From: Chenopodium formosanum
Lineage: Eukaryota > Streptophyta > Magnoliopsida > Caryophyllales > Amaranthaceae
DNA length: 64,000 bases
Reading direction: 5' to 3'
NCBI GenBank assembly: GCA_024500155.1
Contig: CM044873.1
Span: 3,601,001 to 3,665,000 of the forward strand
The notes beneath the pieces are model-generated. The model saw only the letters and a list, made by a program, of their open reading frames with translations, searched no databases and was not told where the DNA came from. Below are positions 25,801 through 38,911 of this stretch, piece after piece. Both the position numbers and the translations under genes were made by a program. Within the stretch, counting starts at the first letter, position 1; each line of letters opens with the position of its first letter.

Positions 25801-28800
25801 TCTTGTTGCTGCTCTGACGACAATCCAAGAAGGGATATTAATAGCTGGACACCATCACGCCCTTGAAGTGCATGCCAGAGACTACCTTCATTATCACAAA
25901 TTTTCAACAGCGATTTTACCAGCTCATCCTGAGCCTCATTTGAAGCCATTGTGATCAAACCAACCAACAACCGCTTAGCATCTGCATTTGCAAGTTTTCT
26001 TGAAAGTACAGAATTCCCATACAAACTGGCAAGTGCCTCGATGGTTCGCTCTTGGATGAGAAATGGTAAGTTAGGTTTAAACTGCTTAATCAATGTCTGT
26101 TCAACAGTTTGAGGGTCTGAAACTTTTGTAGATTCAGCTTCCTGATCATATATCATAAGAGCCGAAGCCAGAGCTCCTAAAGTATCAGCAACCTGTGCTG
26201 GTGAAGTACAAGATTCAAGGCTTTTTCCAAGGCTGGATATGACAGAAGACAACCCACCTGATATGTTCGCCAGAGCACACATTGCATTTTCCTGCAATGC
26301 TTGGGCATGCTCTCCTTGCATAAATTCTTTTGAAGGAGCAATGGTAGCATTTATGAGAGCTGGTATGCCATTATTGTTAGCAATCTCTTTCCTTGCCTCT
26401 TTACTCTGAGCAGAAAGAGATTTTAGAGCACCCGCAGCTTCTGCTCTGACAGCTGCTTCATTACCAGATTTTAACAACTTCAGGAGTTGTTTGACTGCCT
26501 CGCCAGCCAAGACAGTAGAGCAGATAGATGCATCCTCCATCATCATACAAGCAAGAAGAAAGCACACATTTGCTTGAGTACCAGGCTGTCCAGTTGTCAG
26601 CAATTTCACAAGTATATCCACTCCTCCAGCTCGGACTGTTGCTGGCCAGAATCCCTCTGTGCTTCCACAAAGATTTTTCAAAGCTCCAGTCAGTAATTCT
26701 TCAACCAATTTCCCAGCTTCCAGCCCTCGCTCTAGCTGTCCCCATAGCACTGGTACAACCCCTTCGGTGGAGAAAATTTTCGAACCAACATGATCCCTCG
26801 CATCACCCTGAGAGACTGCATATAAGGTCTTTGCAGCAGCAACCTGACCATCAGAGGAGCTGGACCTAAGAAGCCCAAGCAAAGGAGGTATGCAACCACC
26901 TAGCAAAACTTTCACCCTCAGTTCATTCTCCTTGCAGAGAGACCCTAATACACGAGCAGCTTGTATTTTGACCACTAATGACCCTGACCTCAAAAGCGAA
27001 ACAAGCACTGGGACTGCCTGTGAGTGAGATCCAACAGCACTTAGTGCATTTTCCCGTGTTTCAATGAGTTCCAGCAACTGCCTTAAAGAAAACTCTTTCT
27101 CTTGAAATGAGGAAGAATTCTGCCTCAACTGCTCAATGCATTGGGCAACACTTGCTAGTGTCCCATCTGGATCTTCCATACTGGTTGTACGGTCTCTACA
27201 CGTTGAAATTAAAGGACAAAATATCAAAATCACAGTTATTAGTGCCATCAAATGCAAGAACTAGAAATATTTTACTTGTTCAATTTTTTTTCAATCACTA
27301 AACGCTTCTCTGATAGTTCAAGAGATACTCCTGATACATAAACCAACGAGACGGGATGATAACAGGCTAATGTCAGCAGTTCTAACCCAAATTAAACATT
27401 TGAGAGCAAACCATCAAAACTACAGAAAAAGAAAAGTGATACTCTCAGACAAAAGATCACTACTTAAACTTCTCTAGTCAGTTCAACTACTAGAAACAGG
27501 AGTTTAGCCAATTTTTCCTCTGTACATCTCATAAGACACTAATTGAATAATATACATTGTTTTGTTCACCAGTTCACCACAGTATACTTGTATCTATGGT
27601 AGTGAAAGATTTATTATTTCACTTCATCACAAAATCTTGCTTACAAATTCCATTTACAATGAGATAATATGACATTTAGGTATTTCACTCAAGCAAGTGA
27701 AGTTTAGTTTATAACATGAACATAAGGCAAGACTCAAGATCTTATATGTCTAAAAAAATGCATGTTTTAAAGTGGAAAAATCTTTCCCTGATCCCTTCCA
27801 ATAAAATAAACAAGTCCAACATAATAAACAAAATTGAAGCTACTAACCTCAATCCCATTTTTGTTACCGATCGTGGGGATGAAGGTTCTGAATTTTGGAT
27901 TTTTCCATCCATAGGTCTTTCCTGCTTAAATCAAAAGATTTAGTAGCAACGGACGTTAGAAACAATATAAGGGGTACTTTCTCTGTAAAGAAAAACAACA
28001 GAGCTGATGACATAACTAGACAATATTAACTAACTTAAAATGTTGTACAAGTTTAGAAAGATAGACACAGGGAAACAATGAATAGGTTTAAAGTTATCAA
28101 CGCCTATGAATTCAAGATCACATATCCCACTATGTCATCTCTCATGAGTTCATATTATGTCAAACTGTCATAGCTTGAAGTAGTAACTTTCAAAAATACA
28201 ATTACTACTACACTCAACTATTTCTACATTATCAATGTCGGCAACAACTGTATTTTATACTCAAATCATTCTTCCAAATTTACACTCCTATACAGATGTA
28301 CCCAAATCATAAGGCCAACCATCCTGTCCAAAACTCCATTTAAAGAGCCAGGATCACTTATGTCAGAAACAAAATTGTGTCAAACAGAAATCTAGCCTGC
28401 CTCAAAAATAAAAGGTATGTGCAGGCAAGATCAATAATTAACTTGATGTAGTATAACAACCGCCAGCACATCAAAGCATAATTGTTAATGTTACCCAAGA
28501 ACAAATTTGCTCCAATCAAATTAAAGATAGTGTGAGTTTTATAGCACCGTATCGAAGCATAATCCTTGCTGCTAGAAATTAAATAATGCAAACCAGTAAT
28601 GTAGCCACAAAAACAGCCGCGAAAAGTGAGAGTTCACAACACTGACAAGTGCCACAATGAACTCAATAATGCACCCATGCATAACAAACTAGAAGTCATA
28701 ACAGATCTGCAAACAAACTTCTTAATTTCACTGACATCGGCAATTTAGTTCAAAATACAAATATAGTTGGAGCATTACCAGATCATTAGCAGCATGGCCA

Positions 28801-28859
28801 TTGCCATTGCTGCCAGCAAACCTCCACGCAGTCGCGGCCGCCAGCTTGACAGGCTTTAT
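19884..28859 (-). CDS. CSI1: Cellulose synthase-interactive protein 1 (ARM repeats + C2), start codon in doubt
   Basis: Links cellulose synthase complexes to cortical microtubules at the plasma membrane. Seven coding exons join in phase: 28859-28779, 27921-27848, 27195-24147 (3049 nt), 23971-21427 (2545 nt), 21023-20569, 20229-20113 and 20024-19884, about 2153 residues against roughly 2150 in Arabidopsis. Recognisable blocks are WRFAGSNGNG, RDRTTSMEDPDGTLASVAQC, SHSQAVPVLVSLLRSGSL and many 40-residue armadillo units. A C-terminal C2 domain starts about LPGTLTVIIKRGNNM and ends EIEFQWSNK. The codon where ATG is expected (28859-28857, before AAG CCT GTC AAG) reads ATA, with an in-frame stop just upstream; the next in-frame ATG is at 27912. 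A 5' leader exon ending near 29381 is suggested by a CCAG/GTTTTTT donor. Confidence 0.93.
20363..20409. mobile_element. Tiny poly(A) retro-insertion with 10-bp target duplication, CSI1 intron
   Basis: GTACCAATGC is present at 20363-20372 and again at 20400-20409. Between the copies lie 27 bp: TTCTTCTTC, seventeen A and one G. This is the footprint expected of target-primed insertion of an almost fully 5'-truncated poly(A) transcript. It lies in the last-but-two region of CSI1, between exons 5 and 6, and does not touch coding sequence. Confidence 0.6.
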
Positions 28860-31399
28860 AATAAATTACAGAGATGCAGATATTAGCTTCAGCTGTCTCT
28901 CTCCAGATGCAGAATCTGCTTTTAATCTAGAAGCATCCTGCAAAGTCCAGCAACATAGAATAATTCAGTAAGTAAACTCCAGTAACATCATCATCACTGA
29001 AACAGTATCAATTCCAGATCCTTTTCATTCACACTCATTTTTAGGTATTTCCACTACTTCGCCAATCAAATTAAACGAAAAAATCACAAATCAAACCAAA
29101 ATCAATAAAAGCGAAGCAAAATTCAATAGAAAATCAAACGAACTAATGTAAATCTGATTCCAAAGCAAGTAGATCGAGTAAAACGAGCCGCATTTCGCAC
29201 CAAAATTATGCAAATCAATCACTAAAATCGAACTTAATCATTGAATTATGCAAAAATGCAGCAACAAAATCAAAATCAATACTAACACAAAATCAACAAC
29301 ACAATCAAATAAACGAACAAATTAAGTAAAAATAAAGCAGATCAGAAGAAATTACTGGGAATGCAGAAGAGTAAAAAACCTGGAGAGAGAGTGAGAAAAT
29401 GAGGAAGTAGCAAAATGAAGCATTCACTAGTAATAATGAAAGCTTTGTTGCGTAACAAACAAGGGAAACCAAATTAGTAGAGGTTTTAGAGAGAGAAAGT
29501 GTAGGCTGGGAAAAAGATGAGAGAGAAAGAGAGATTAATTAAATGGAAATGATAATGATTTTTCCGGAGTTAAAATAAAAAGTTTTTAAGGGGGGGTGTA
29601 GTTGAAGAAACACACATGCATACGAGTGGGAGAAAAGACTGCTGACAGAGAAGCTTGAGCTTTCAGTTTTACAGAAACGCCACCGACACCCCCATCCGAA
29701 TGTCTGCAATTATTTTTTTTCTATGATTATTTGTTTTTTGTTTTCTTAAATTTTATATCGAATCACTTACGGAGTAATTACTTATCATTCTCATTCAAAT
29801 ATAAATCGTTTCAGCATTTTAGAGTAGATTTTGTTTTATTTTTCTTAAATTTTATATCGAATCACTTACGGAGTAATTACTTGTCATTCTCATTCAAATA
29901 TGAATCGTTTTAGCATTCTGGAGTAGATTATAGAGTTTTAGATGTGTGATTATTATGTGGGGATTTGTGGATCAAAGATTTCTTGTCTAAATCTTACAAA
30001 AGGTTGTTGGACACACACAAAAGAAGATTTGATATGATTGTTTATTGTCTTGTGAATTACAAAAGATCATCTAGTGGCTTAATGAGATTTGCATAAAGGT
30101 GAGCTTATATTGTACTGTATTTTTGTATGTCATGAGACAATAATAAGTGATAGTTGTAAAAGGAGTGTTATTGGTCATTATTTAGTTTAACTCTGTATTT
30201 TAATGCAAGTGTTAACTTAATTTCGAAAATTAGAGTTTAGTGTATAGATGTCCATTTTTCAATACTCTAGTTATCATACTGTATAAATTTGATCATGGCT
30301 TGAATGTTACGGATACCTCATATTCCCTCCGTCTCAAAATGAGCCATTATTATCAAAATTTAAAGTTCAATTATAAGTCTTTTGAAGTATTAGTATTTTG
30401 CTTTGTGGATAATCAGTAGTCATTATTGTAGGACAAGTTGCAATATTCCAATTGCAAACCAAATTATTTAATTTAATTACTTCATGAATTAAAAATAAAA
30501 TAACAAAGCAAAAGAAGCAGTACACATAACTTTCTAGTAAGCAAATGAAGTTGATTTGCCACCATTCATGTTTAGCAAATGAACAAACAAAATCAATACG
30601 GTTTTTAACAATTTTGTCCGCTAAGCCGCTACCACAATTGACATAATAGTGCTCCAGCCAACTTAAAGTTGTCAACTGCACTACTTCACGTGCTAATCAT
30701 GCTTCTTCAGCTTAATCATTGATACAATACCTTTGTTTAATAATCAACCACGTTATACAATTTCATTAATCTATGTATTACGTACAACATTTTAAATTCG
30801 CAATATAAACGATTTCCAGCTTAATCATTTTTGCTCCATGGTAAGTACAAACCCTCTTAAATATAGTAAATTACAGTCAGAAAAAATCATGAAAAGTTAT
30901 GTAAGCATTCAACTAATACTCATGGACTGAGTCGCCTGTCAATGTCACTCACCAGAACAAAGAAAACAATACTTCACCATACAAGTTATCCCATCTCATC
31001 ATGTCACAGTCTCAGTAGCCTCTGTGATAATGCTATAGTTGACTTAAAGAATAAAACTACATGAAACATTGTTCTTTCATACTTGACAAAATAAACAGAA
31101 CTAACAAACAAAAGGAGGATATAATACTGATAGTAATCAAAATTTCATTCTTTTCCCTTTTCTTGAATCGCAACCAGCAGCACTGATTACATGTTGGTTA
31201 TACTGTCATGATACAGGAGAATTTCAGTGAGTCTACACAAAACTCTTTGCAGCCTTATACAGTACCTGTGTAAAGTATTATTGTTTTATTTTGTTCTTTT
31301 CTCATAAAAATGAAAGAAACCATGACCAAACACTCTGTCTTCTACAAACGACTCAATATTTCAGTGAGTCTTCAGGGTTGGTCAGGAGTGAGAACAGCT
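28860..31399. other. CSI1 5' leader and promoter region, then intergenic to MIC60
   Basis: The CSI1 leader continues to about 28938, where TTTGCAG forms an acceptor; an upstream leader exon probably ends at 29381. CT/GA-rich sequence near 29385-29530 looks like the promoter and leader. From 29700 to 31399 the spacer is AT-rich, with a two-copy tandem repeat (separate entry). A lone TTCCCTCCGTCTCAAAATGAG at 30326 resembles one Stowaway end, without a partner. Confidence 0.5.
29742..29931. repeat. Two-copy tandem repeat, about 100-bp period
   Basis: TTCTTAAATTTTATATCGAA begins at about 29742 and again at about 29842. The copies continue nearly identically through ACTTACGGAGTAATTACTT and CATTCTCATTCAAATAT, to GGAGTAGATT or AGAGTAGATT. 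The 60-residue open frame across it only reflects the repeat. Confidence 0.8.
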
Positions 31400-34300
31400 T
31401 TACGTAAGGCTGATAGAAGCAGCGTAAGACTGAATGAGAACCAATGCTTGGTCAGCAATAGCTCTGTTTCTAGCTCTTCTCAACCAGTCACCTACAACTT
31501 CAGAGGCTTTGCTGCCTTTGACACCATCTTCAAGCACATCAGCTGCCTCTGCGAGCTTCCCTTGGGCTAGTAGGCTCTCAGCTTTATTTAAAACAGACTC
31601 AATACCATCCCCAGATTGATCAGCTTCCTTGACCTGAAAATTTAATGATAAAATTAAAATAGTGTGAGGTACACTAGTGAAAAACAGTAATGTCATAGCG
31701 AGATTCTTCTGCTCATAATTTTTTCTTTTCTATTTATTATCATCCCTTCTTGTGGGAAGTTTCGGCCAGCTTAATGTTTAATGTTAGGATTGACACCTTC
31801 AAAAAGGATGCTACATGAGCCAATGAGTGTGCCAAGATACCGCCACCATCTGGTGGAATTAAGCTGAAGTGCCGCAATGTCCCTTTCAAGTCATCAAACT
31901 GCACAAATAAACAAATGAAAATAAATGTTAAGAGAAATGCACACGCTAACATCCCAAGAAAAATGGGGAGGGAAGCACACGGCATTAAAACTCTCCCCAG
32001 ACCTCGGTGATATGCGAACAGATCCAAAAGTTAAGTCTACTGTTTAAAAAAGATATTGTAGAGAGGATCAGAGGGAGAGTAGGAATATCCATTTTACATT
32101 GTTTTTAGAGAAAAAAAAAAAAAAAAGTGAAGAGGAACAAAGGGAGCTATTTTCCTTCTGCATTCAATAAACCAAATCCTTCTAATGTTGAAATAAAAAT
32201 ATGGGAGAAAAGCACTCTTTCAGTCAATCTATCCCCCTCCCTGCCCTCCCTATTTATTAAACAAATACACAATGAAACTTACCTTCCGATTTAATTGTAG
32301 AATAGTATCTGTGCCATGAAGGCGAACATCTTCAGGAATAGATGATAGGGCCAACTGCAATAATGGGTCCTTATCAACATTATCTACACACACATGCAAT
32401 GCATCTAATTCTGACTGAACAGGTAGCCCATTTGATAGTGCATCTTCCAATGCAAGTGCACCCTGAAAACATGACAGAGTACATAGGTCAAGGGCCAGTA
32501 GAGCATATAATTTTCTTATCAGACAGCACATGAACAATATATATGCTGAATTCTTTTCTCAACTACCAGGAGAAGGAAACAATAGTAGGAAAGACCGAAA
32601 GAAAACAGAGGGATCAAGCACATTACCAAAGCAAGCTTGTGCATGGAATGAGTTTGACGAGCCTCTTCAGATCCTGCATAGAATGCCATGCACAGGGCAT
32701 TTATCTGCAAAAGTAAGGTTTCTAGTTACAAAACCTTGTCTTAAGAAGTTATAATCCATTGCAAGAATTGCAACACCAAGAAGATATTAGCAAGAGAACG
32801 TAGACATTTGAGAAATGCTTCCAATTAATTCAGTAACTACTGCATACACAGAAATACATCAAGTCATCAACATGTTCATTAGTAACAAGGAGCTTCATAC
32901 ACAAAATACATCAACATGTTCATTGGTAACAAGGAGTTTCCAAAGCCTGTTTTACCATTTTAAACTGTCAACATAGGACTTTCTTGGAATCTCCAATACA
33001 TTAATATGGAATCAAACACCATTACTTAGATGTCCAGGACAACTTTGTCTTCTAAAGGTTCAGATCTAAAACTTAAAAAAACATACAGATAAATATAGTA
33101 GATCTTCCCTTCACCCGAGCAAGAAGGGATCTGGGTCAAAAAGTTATAGGATTCAAGAAGCACTTCCATTCTTTCAGGAGTAATTAAATTGTATATGAGT
33201 TTAATTATTATGTTGATATCAAAATTCATATTAGTTGGTTTAGATCCACATGAAGTACTGTTAGGACTGCACACAACAGTTAGTTAAATCAAAAGCATAA
33301 TTATAGTAAATTAAATCCCAGAGCAACTATCTTAAAATATACTCTGTATTAGCTATATATATAAAAAAAAATAAAAAATAAAAAACGCATCTGACAGACT
33401 TTTTGTGCATATCTATCAGCATCATTGAATTAGAACCTTAAAACATCTTCAATTTTCAATAAATTTGCAGACCCTACAAGATGCTTTACTCTAAAAAAAG
33501 ACAGATAAAAAAAATAAAAATTAAAAAAAAAATCCTTCATATTGATTAGTCAAAAGCTGGATACTTGAAAAATTAAAAAATAATAAATAAAAACATATAG
33601 TAGCAAAAAGCCGATTACATACATTTAAATTTGCTTCAGCCATCTTCTCAATCTGAGCTGCCTTTTCTCGTGCAATCGATGCAGCTAGTTCTGCTTTGGC
33701 AAGATCCTTGATTTCTTTCTGTTTTAACTCTGCTTCTCTTTCCTGCAATGAACAAGATAAGTATCTGGATATTGAAATTGACAATTGCTTCATTGCAATG
33801 AAATGCAGTAGAAGATCAAATATGCACCTTTTCTTCAAGTTCCATCTTTAACCTCTCTTCAGCCCTTTCCTGAAGTGACTTTAGGGCTGCAGCAGCTTTT
33901 GCTTTTTCTTTATTTACCTCCTACAAATCAAAATCACATCAAGGGTAAGACCGTAAGACAGAGAGCTGAAAGATAAAAATCCAATTTATTATTTAAACAA
34001 GCAGAAATTCAATAAGAAAATAGCAAAACAGAAATCTCAGATTAGTGTGAAGTTTGGCCATAATGCCTATAATGTGTGAGCCTTGGTCCTTAAACAGCAT
34101 TACAAGCAGTAGTACCAAAGTGGACATAATTAAGAGGCCAAGCGGAACACACAACTAAAATCCTAATTATTACTTTTCAGGCAATGTTCATCACCAACCC
34201 ATCAATAAATACAGTGGTTGTACTTACCTTTTCTCGAATAAAAACAGAAGGCCATAAGGCTACAGCACGCAACAGTAACACATTTATTAATTAACAGTAA

Positions 34301-37300
34301 CAGTTGAGCATAAAATAGAAACACGCTCTGTCTATTGCAAAGCAAATGCAAAATAAGAACAGAACAGCCATATAATACAAGCTTATAATAGAAATCAAAA
34401 TAACCTTTTCTAACATAGCTGCTTCTTCAGCATACATGAGTTCCCTCGCCCTTGCATCCTTCAGCTCTTTTTCATATTTGTCCTACATTTTCCATGAAAA
34501 TAATAAAAACCATAATCAGGACATATAATAGTTAACAGAATTATCTATTTATCTTGCCAAAATTACCAGCACTTGACTGAACAAGTGATCAGCACTATTT
34601 ACATCTTAATCCAGATATAAGGCTCTGTTATACTAATTTTATGAGAGATATCACCTTCATTGCCCTCTTTTCTTCTGCAAAGACACGTGCATCCAGCTCA
34701 GCTTGCCTTTGTTCAGCTGCATGGATGGCTTGCAGGAAATCCAAAATCAACTTTCCGTCCTTAGATATGTAAGCATCTTCTGAATCTCCTAATGCACTGG
34801 ATGAAGTCTTGAATCAAAAGATCCCAATAAATTAGAAACAGAACAAGCATTGAAACAACATAAATGTTCACATAAATCATACACAATAGATAAAGAGTTA
34901 TATTAAGATGCATCCAATATGTATACCTCTTCCCCAGGAGACAAATTATTACTGGTATGCACACTTGAGATTGAAGCTCTATCATCAACCTTGTCTTCCA
35001 AATGATATGTATCTAAAAGGGATGCTGATGACTCCTCTTTAACCTGGAAAGGGATAGTTTCAACTTCCAGGAATAAATATTAAAAAATAAAAATTAAAAA
35101 AAAAAGGCTAGAGACTTTTCCTTCATATACATGAATATATTTCCAGGATACATTTCTTTACAAGTAACTAAATTTTGAGAAAAATCTCTCGTCCTATAAA
35201 ATCTTAACAGGGAAGGAATGATGAATAAGAACAGCATAAGGATGAATGAGTACATACACATAAGTACATAACAAATTTTCAACACATTTAATCGTAACAA
35301 GATACATCATCAACAACCTACCTGGACTGCTGGAGTCCTACAAAGCATGGATTCAAGCACAAGAGTGTTAAGACTATTATGAAACAAGAACATACCTTAG
35401 GTTCATTTTGTGGTTTGAGCTCCGTTATGTCATCTTTATCTGTATTGTTTCCTTGGAGAACAGCACCAGCATCAGTAATCGCTGGCTGGTCTACATCGGT
35501 CTCATGCTGCTCAATGTGAGATTTCTCCCCTGAAGAATTCACGTCTGCACTATCTGCAAAAGGTTTTTGAGAGCTTGAATATTCATCCTTTGCTGTTTCC
35601 TCCAGAGAAGATTTTGACAATTGTTCTCCTTTTGCAATTACATCACCAGAATGTTTTGGCAAGTCTTCCTCCTTAGCATGAGTAAATGCTTCATTAGTCA
35701 ATTCTGATGAATCTTTGTCAATTGAATTATTTTCACCTTCATATTTGCCAGAATCTCCAACAGGGTCCATGGCGGACTGTCTTTCTGTCTCATCATTCAC
35801 ATGATGATTGAGAGTTTCAGAGTCTTTGCTGGTATGTACAGGTGTAGGATCCTTATTGTTTGGGAAATCAAGGCCTTCATCAACTTTTGGTGACTTCCCA
35901 TTGCCAACCTTCAATGGATCAGAATTCTGCTCCTTCTGGCCTAATAAAACATTAATATATCCTCTGGAATAAGCTGCATAGAAGCACGCACCAAAGGCAA
36001 CACTTCCAATAAAAAGTCCAATTGGCTTGGTTTTTGAGCTAGGACCCGGAGATGCATTCTGCTGAGGAATAGAGGAAAATTCCCTCCTAGGGTATACAGA
36101 TGAATATATCTGCTCAAAGTCAGAAAATTCAAAGAGTTCAGTCACTATGTTTCACTATTTAACAGGTATGACCAAGCTAACATTCAAATAATACAAGCCC
36201 ATTACATCAAAAGCAATACAAGCCAACATGGTACAGCCATGGCATACCCATATTGATACAAATTATATTTTATAAGAGGCATATAATGCCTTTTGATTTA
36301 CAGCGTAGGATATTTTGACGAGTATACCATTTATCTATGTTAGAGCAATGTATAAATAGAAATCTATACCAAATATATAATAACACAAACCACAAATGTC
36401 ACGAGTCCCCCTTCCCTTTCCCCCTTTACACCCCAAACAATGCACAAATCAAATGAATAACAAATTATCTTCCATCCTTTAGCTAATTAATCATCACCAT
36501 CATCAATTGCAAACAAAAACTTCTCTACCACCCACCCTTCTCCACCCACACCCATCATCTCTTATACTTTTACCTTTGCCATTAAAAGGAACACATCAGA
36601 TATACCTACATTGGACATCCAATACTTTCAACCAATCCAGGGCGCCCATGGCCAAAATGACTTGTAATAACAAGATAATAGCAATTTGAACAAAACAAAT
36701 ACCCTTCTATCAATTCCCCATTTCCCTCTATTCCATTATATAAACCCATATAAGAAAATCTAAGGTTTGATCCTTTCCAATTGCTAACACCCCTTAATTC
36801 CTGGTTCCCACCCTTATATTCCCCTATTACCATCGAATAACCCGAGTGCATTGATTCAAAGCAGCTGTTCCAATCAATATGATTTGTCATTTCATAAATA
36901 TTAAATCCATAATTAACAGCTACTCATCACAGAGTACATTGTAATTCCAGCCTTAAATACTCTACATTACAGAACAAAGGAAGTAACACCTATCTATTCT
37001 GCACTAATCCAAGATATTCAACATTGCTAACCCAAATACAAACAGCTTGGCAAAAATTATAGACTTGCCTGAGGAGTTGAAGACTGCCTTGATGCTCTCC
37101 CAATGAGCGATCGACGACGCGAAAGAGCCAAAGCAGACCTGCAAACATACAATCATCAACTAAATTCGACAATGGCAATCAAAATCATATGCAGCAACTA
37201 GAAATTGCTTTAAAATGCACAAAATAGACCCTTCAACACAATTCCACTAAGAAATCACATCAAAAACAGCACAAAACTCGATGATAGTGAAATAAAATTG

Positions 37301-37420
37301 GGCGAATTTAAGTTAATAGAGCCTTACTTAATGAAAGGAAAGCTAATTGATACCAAATACTTAGATTGAAATACAAAAGAGGAGAAAAACACCAAAATTT
37401 CAATCGTACCTCCGCAACAT
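31400..37420 (-). CDS. MIC60: MICOS complex subunit MIC60 (mitofilin)
   Basis: Inner-membrane protein that organises cristae junctions; plant MIC60 also takes part in lipid transfer. Twelve exons join in phase: 37420-37410, 37138-37069, 36109-35396, 35043-34927, 34807-34655, 34482-34405, 33920-33828, 33742-33623, 32704-32627, 32462-32283, 31898-31797 and 31633-31400, giving 649 residues. The N-terminus MLRRSALALSRRRSLIGRAS is an arginine-rich mitochondrial presequence. A single membrane span lies at about 57-75 (LFIGSVAFGACFYAAY). A long acidic region follows, then a coiled coil (EREAELKQKEIKDLAKAELA), then the mitofilin signature with GTLRHFSLIPPDGGGILAHS and the ending SYAASISLT. The intron after exon 2 has a GC donor (CAG/GCAAGT). 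A 16-nt piece at 35334-35349, flanked by splice-like signals, would break the frame and was left out. Confidence 0.93.
32866..32941. repeat. Short direct repeat in a MIC60 intron
   Basis: CATCAACATGTTCATTAGTA at about 32866 recurs, with one change, at about 32910 (CATCAACATGTTCATTGGTA). Both copies continue into ACAAGGAG. A local tandem duplication of about 44 bp in non-coding sequence. Confidence 0.7.
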
Positions 37421-38088
37421 TATCAAATGTAACAAGTTAACACATAAAAACCCTAGATTTTGGGGATTTGAATAATTCAATTCAAAGAGCAATCTTCACA
37501 GATTATATTTGGGGACTCAAATTGGAAGAACCTTGTACGCGAGAAGACTCGAAACTGGAAAGCTCTTTAGCTTGCTGATGGAAGGGTAGCCCTTCCAGTT
37601 TTACCTTTTTTTTTTTTTTTTTTTTTGGAATGTAACAAAAAAAAATGGCAGAAAATGATATAATTCAATTCAATCAATTCATCTTTGTTTTTTTTTTTAA
37701 ACTAAAATGTAAAAATTACTCCGTTCGTATTTAAATAAGTAAATACAACCTTTCCTTCAAAAAAGTAAATACAACCTCATGGATACTTGTTGAAATTTCT
37801 TTTCGGTACTTGTTGAAATCGACTCAATGAATAGTTTATTACCAATATTTAATTGTTACAATCTTTTACTTATTAATAATTAAAGATATTATTTGTCAAA
37901 TTTTTACCTTGACATGTGTAACAAAAGAACATTTCACTTATTTAAATATTAAAGGAGTACAACGAAATATTATGGGACAGTTTGACGTTGGTATTTGAGG
38001 TAGTGGTTGACGTTTTGACTTAAATAAAATTACAATAAAGTTATATTTCATATTTTTTTTTCTTTTATAAATAAAAATAGCTATGTTT
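37421..38088. other. MIC60 promoter side, AT-rich spacer
   Basis: Upstream of the MIC60 ATG. A T run of about 28 lies near 37599-37626 and a shorter one near 37690. A phrase similar to a Stowaway end (ACTCCGTTCGTATTTAAATA) occurs near 37719 without a partner. No gene seen. Confidence 0.45.
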
Positions 38089-38447
38089 ATATACTCCATA
38101 TTTTTTAAAAATAGGAATGGTTGGGAAGTTCGAATCAAGCATTGCTTTAGGGAAGCAAATAGAAGTGCGGATTGGCTTGCAAATTATGGCGTTTCCTTGG
38201 AGCAAAAGTTGATCATATTTGAGGCGATCCCGGCGGATCTTGATGCTGTTTTATTGGAGGATTTAGGGGGAATGGCATTGCCTAGACAAGTGCCGAAGAA
38301 TAAAGCTTAAGCTAGCTTGTTTTAGCTTGTAGTGTAGCTGTTTTATTTTCTGTTTCGTTTGGTTTTCTTTATTTTCTAGTTTGTAGCTTTCTCCTTCTTT
38401 TTGGGGCTTGCCCCTCGTGCTCGCCAAAAAAAAAAATATACTCCATA
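38089..38447 (+). mobile_element. 5'-truncated LINE with RNase H remnant, poly(A) tail and 12-bp target duplication
   Basis: ATATACTCCATA occurs at 38089-38100 and again at 38436-38447. Between them is a 335-bp insert that ends in an A run (38426-38435). The insert translates from about 38101 to 38310 as the end of an RNase H-like domain: WEVRIKHCFREANRSADWLA, where H, REAN and AD fit the last RNase H motif of plant L1-type LINE or LINE-derived proteins. The frame ends TAA at 38308-38310, then a short 3' UTR with TGGGGCTTGCCCCTCGTGCT precedes the A run. Only the 3' tip of the element was inserted, so it has no activity. Confidence 0.85.
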
Positions 38448-38911
38448 ATTTTGAGATCCTAGTCTGCCAAAGAAATATGCTTTGAGGGAAAGGACCTATA
38501 CGAACAAACTTAAAGTTACCAACTTACCACCAATACCCCACATTATTACTAAGTGAGTAATTGTATTACATGATCTTTTGATATGAGTGAAAGTTCATAC
38601 ATAAAAAATATGCTATCATTTCTAATACATAACTAAGTTAATAAGAGTCATTGCACTGTCCACGGTCTTCACAACATGAACAACATTTAGCAAACTGCTC
38701 TCCACTTCGATTCAATAAAACTCGAGCCTTCTCGTCACTTTCAAAGAACATTTGATCACCATTACTTCAGCCACTTTTGGAGCTGAACAATGAGCCACCT
38801 TAACCACAGGCCAGATCTGCCACTAACTAGCCTTCATCATCCGTTATATCCAACCACGACTTTGCTTTACACCCCCCAGAACATGAGTGTATTTTAGTTT
38901 AATTGATGTAA

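Noticed and set aside
22176..26869. Many plus-strand open frames of 60-140 codons
   Set aside because: They are antisense shadows of the two giant CSI1 exons and have no domain of their own.
29731..29913. 60-codon frame with an internally repeated protein
   Set aside because: The protein repeat only mirrors the 100-bp DNA tandem repeat; no start context or homology.
37599..37626. Long T run near MIC60 as another micro retro-insertion
   Set aside because: No direct repeat could be found on its two sides.
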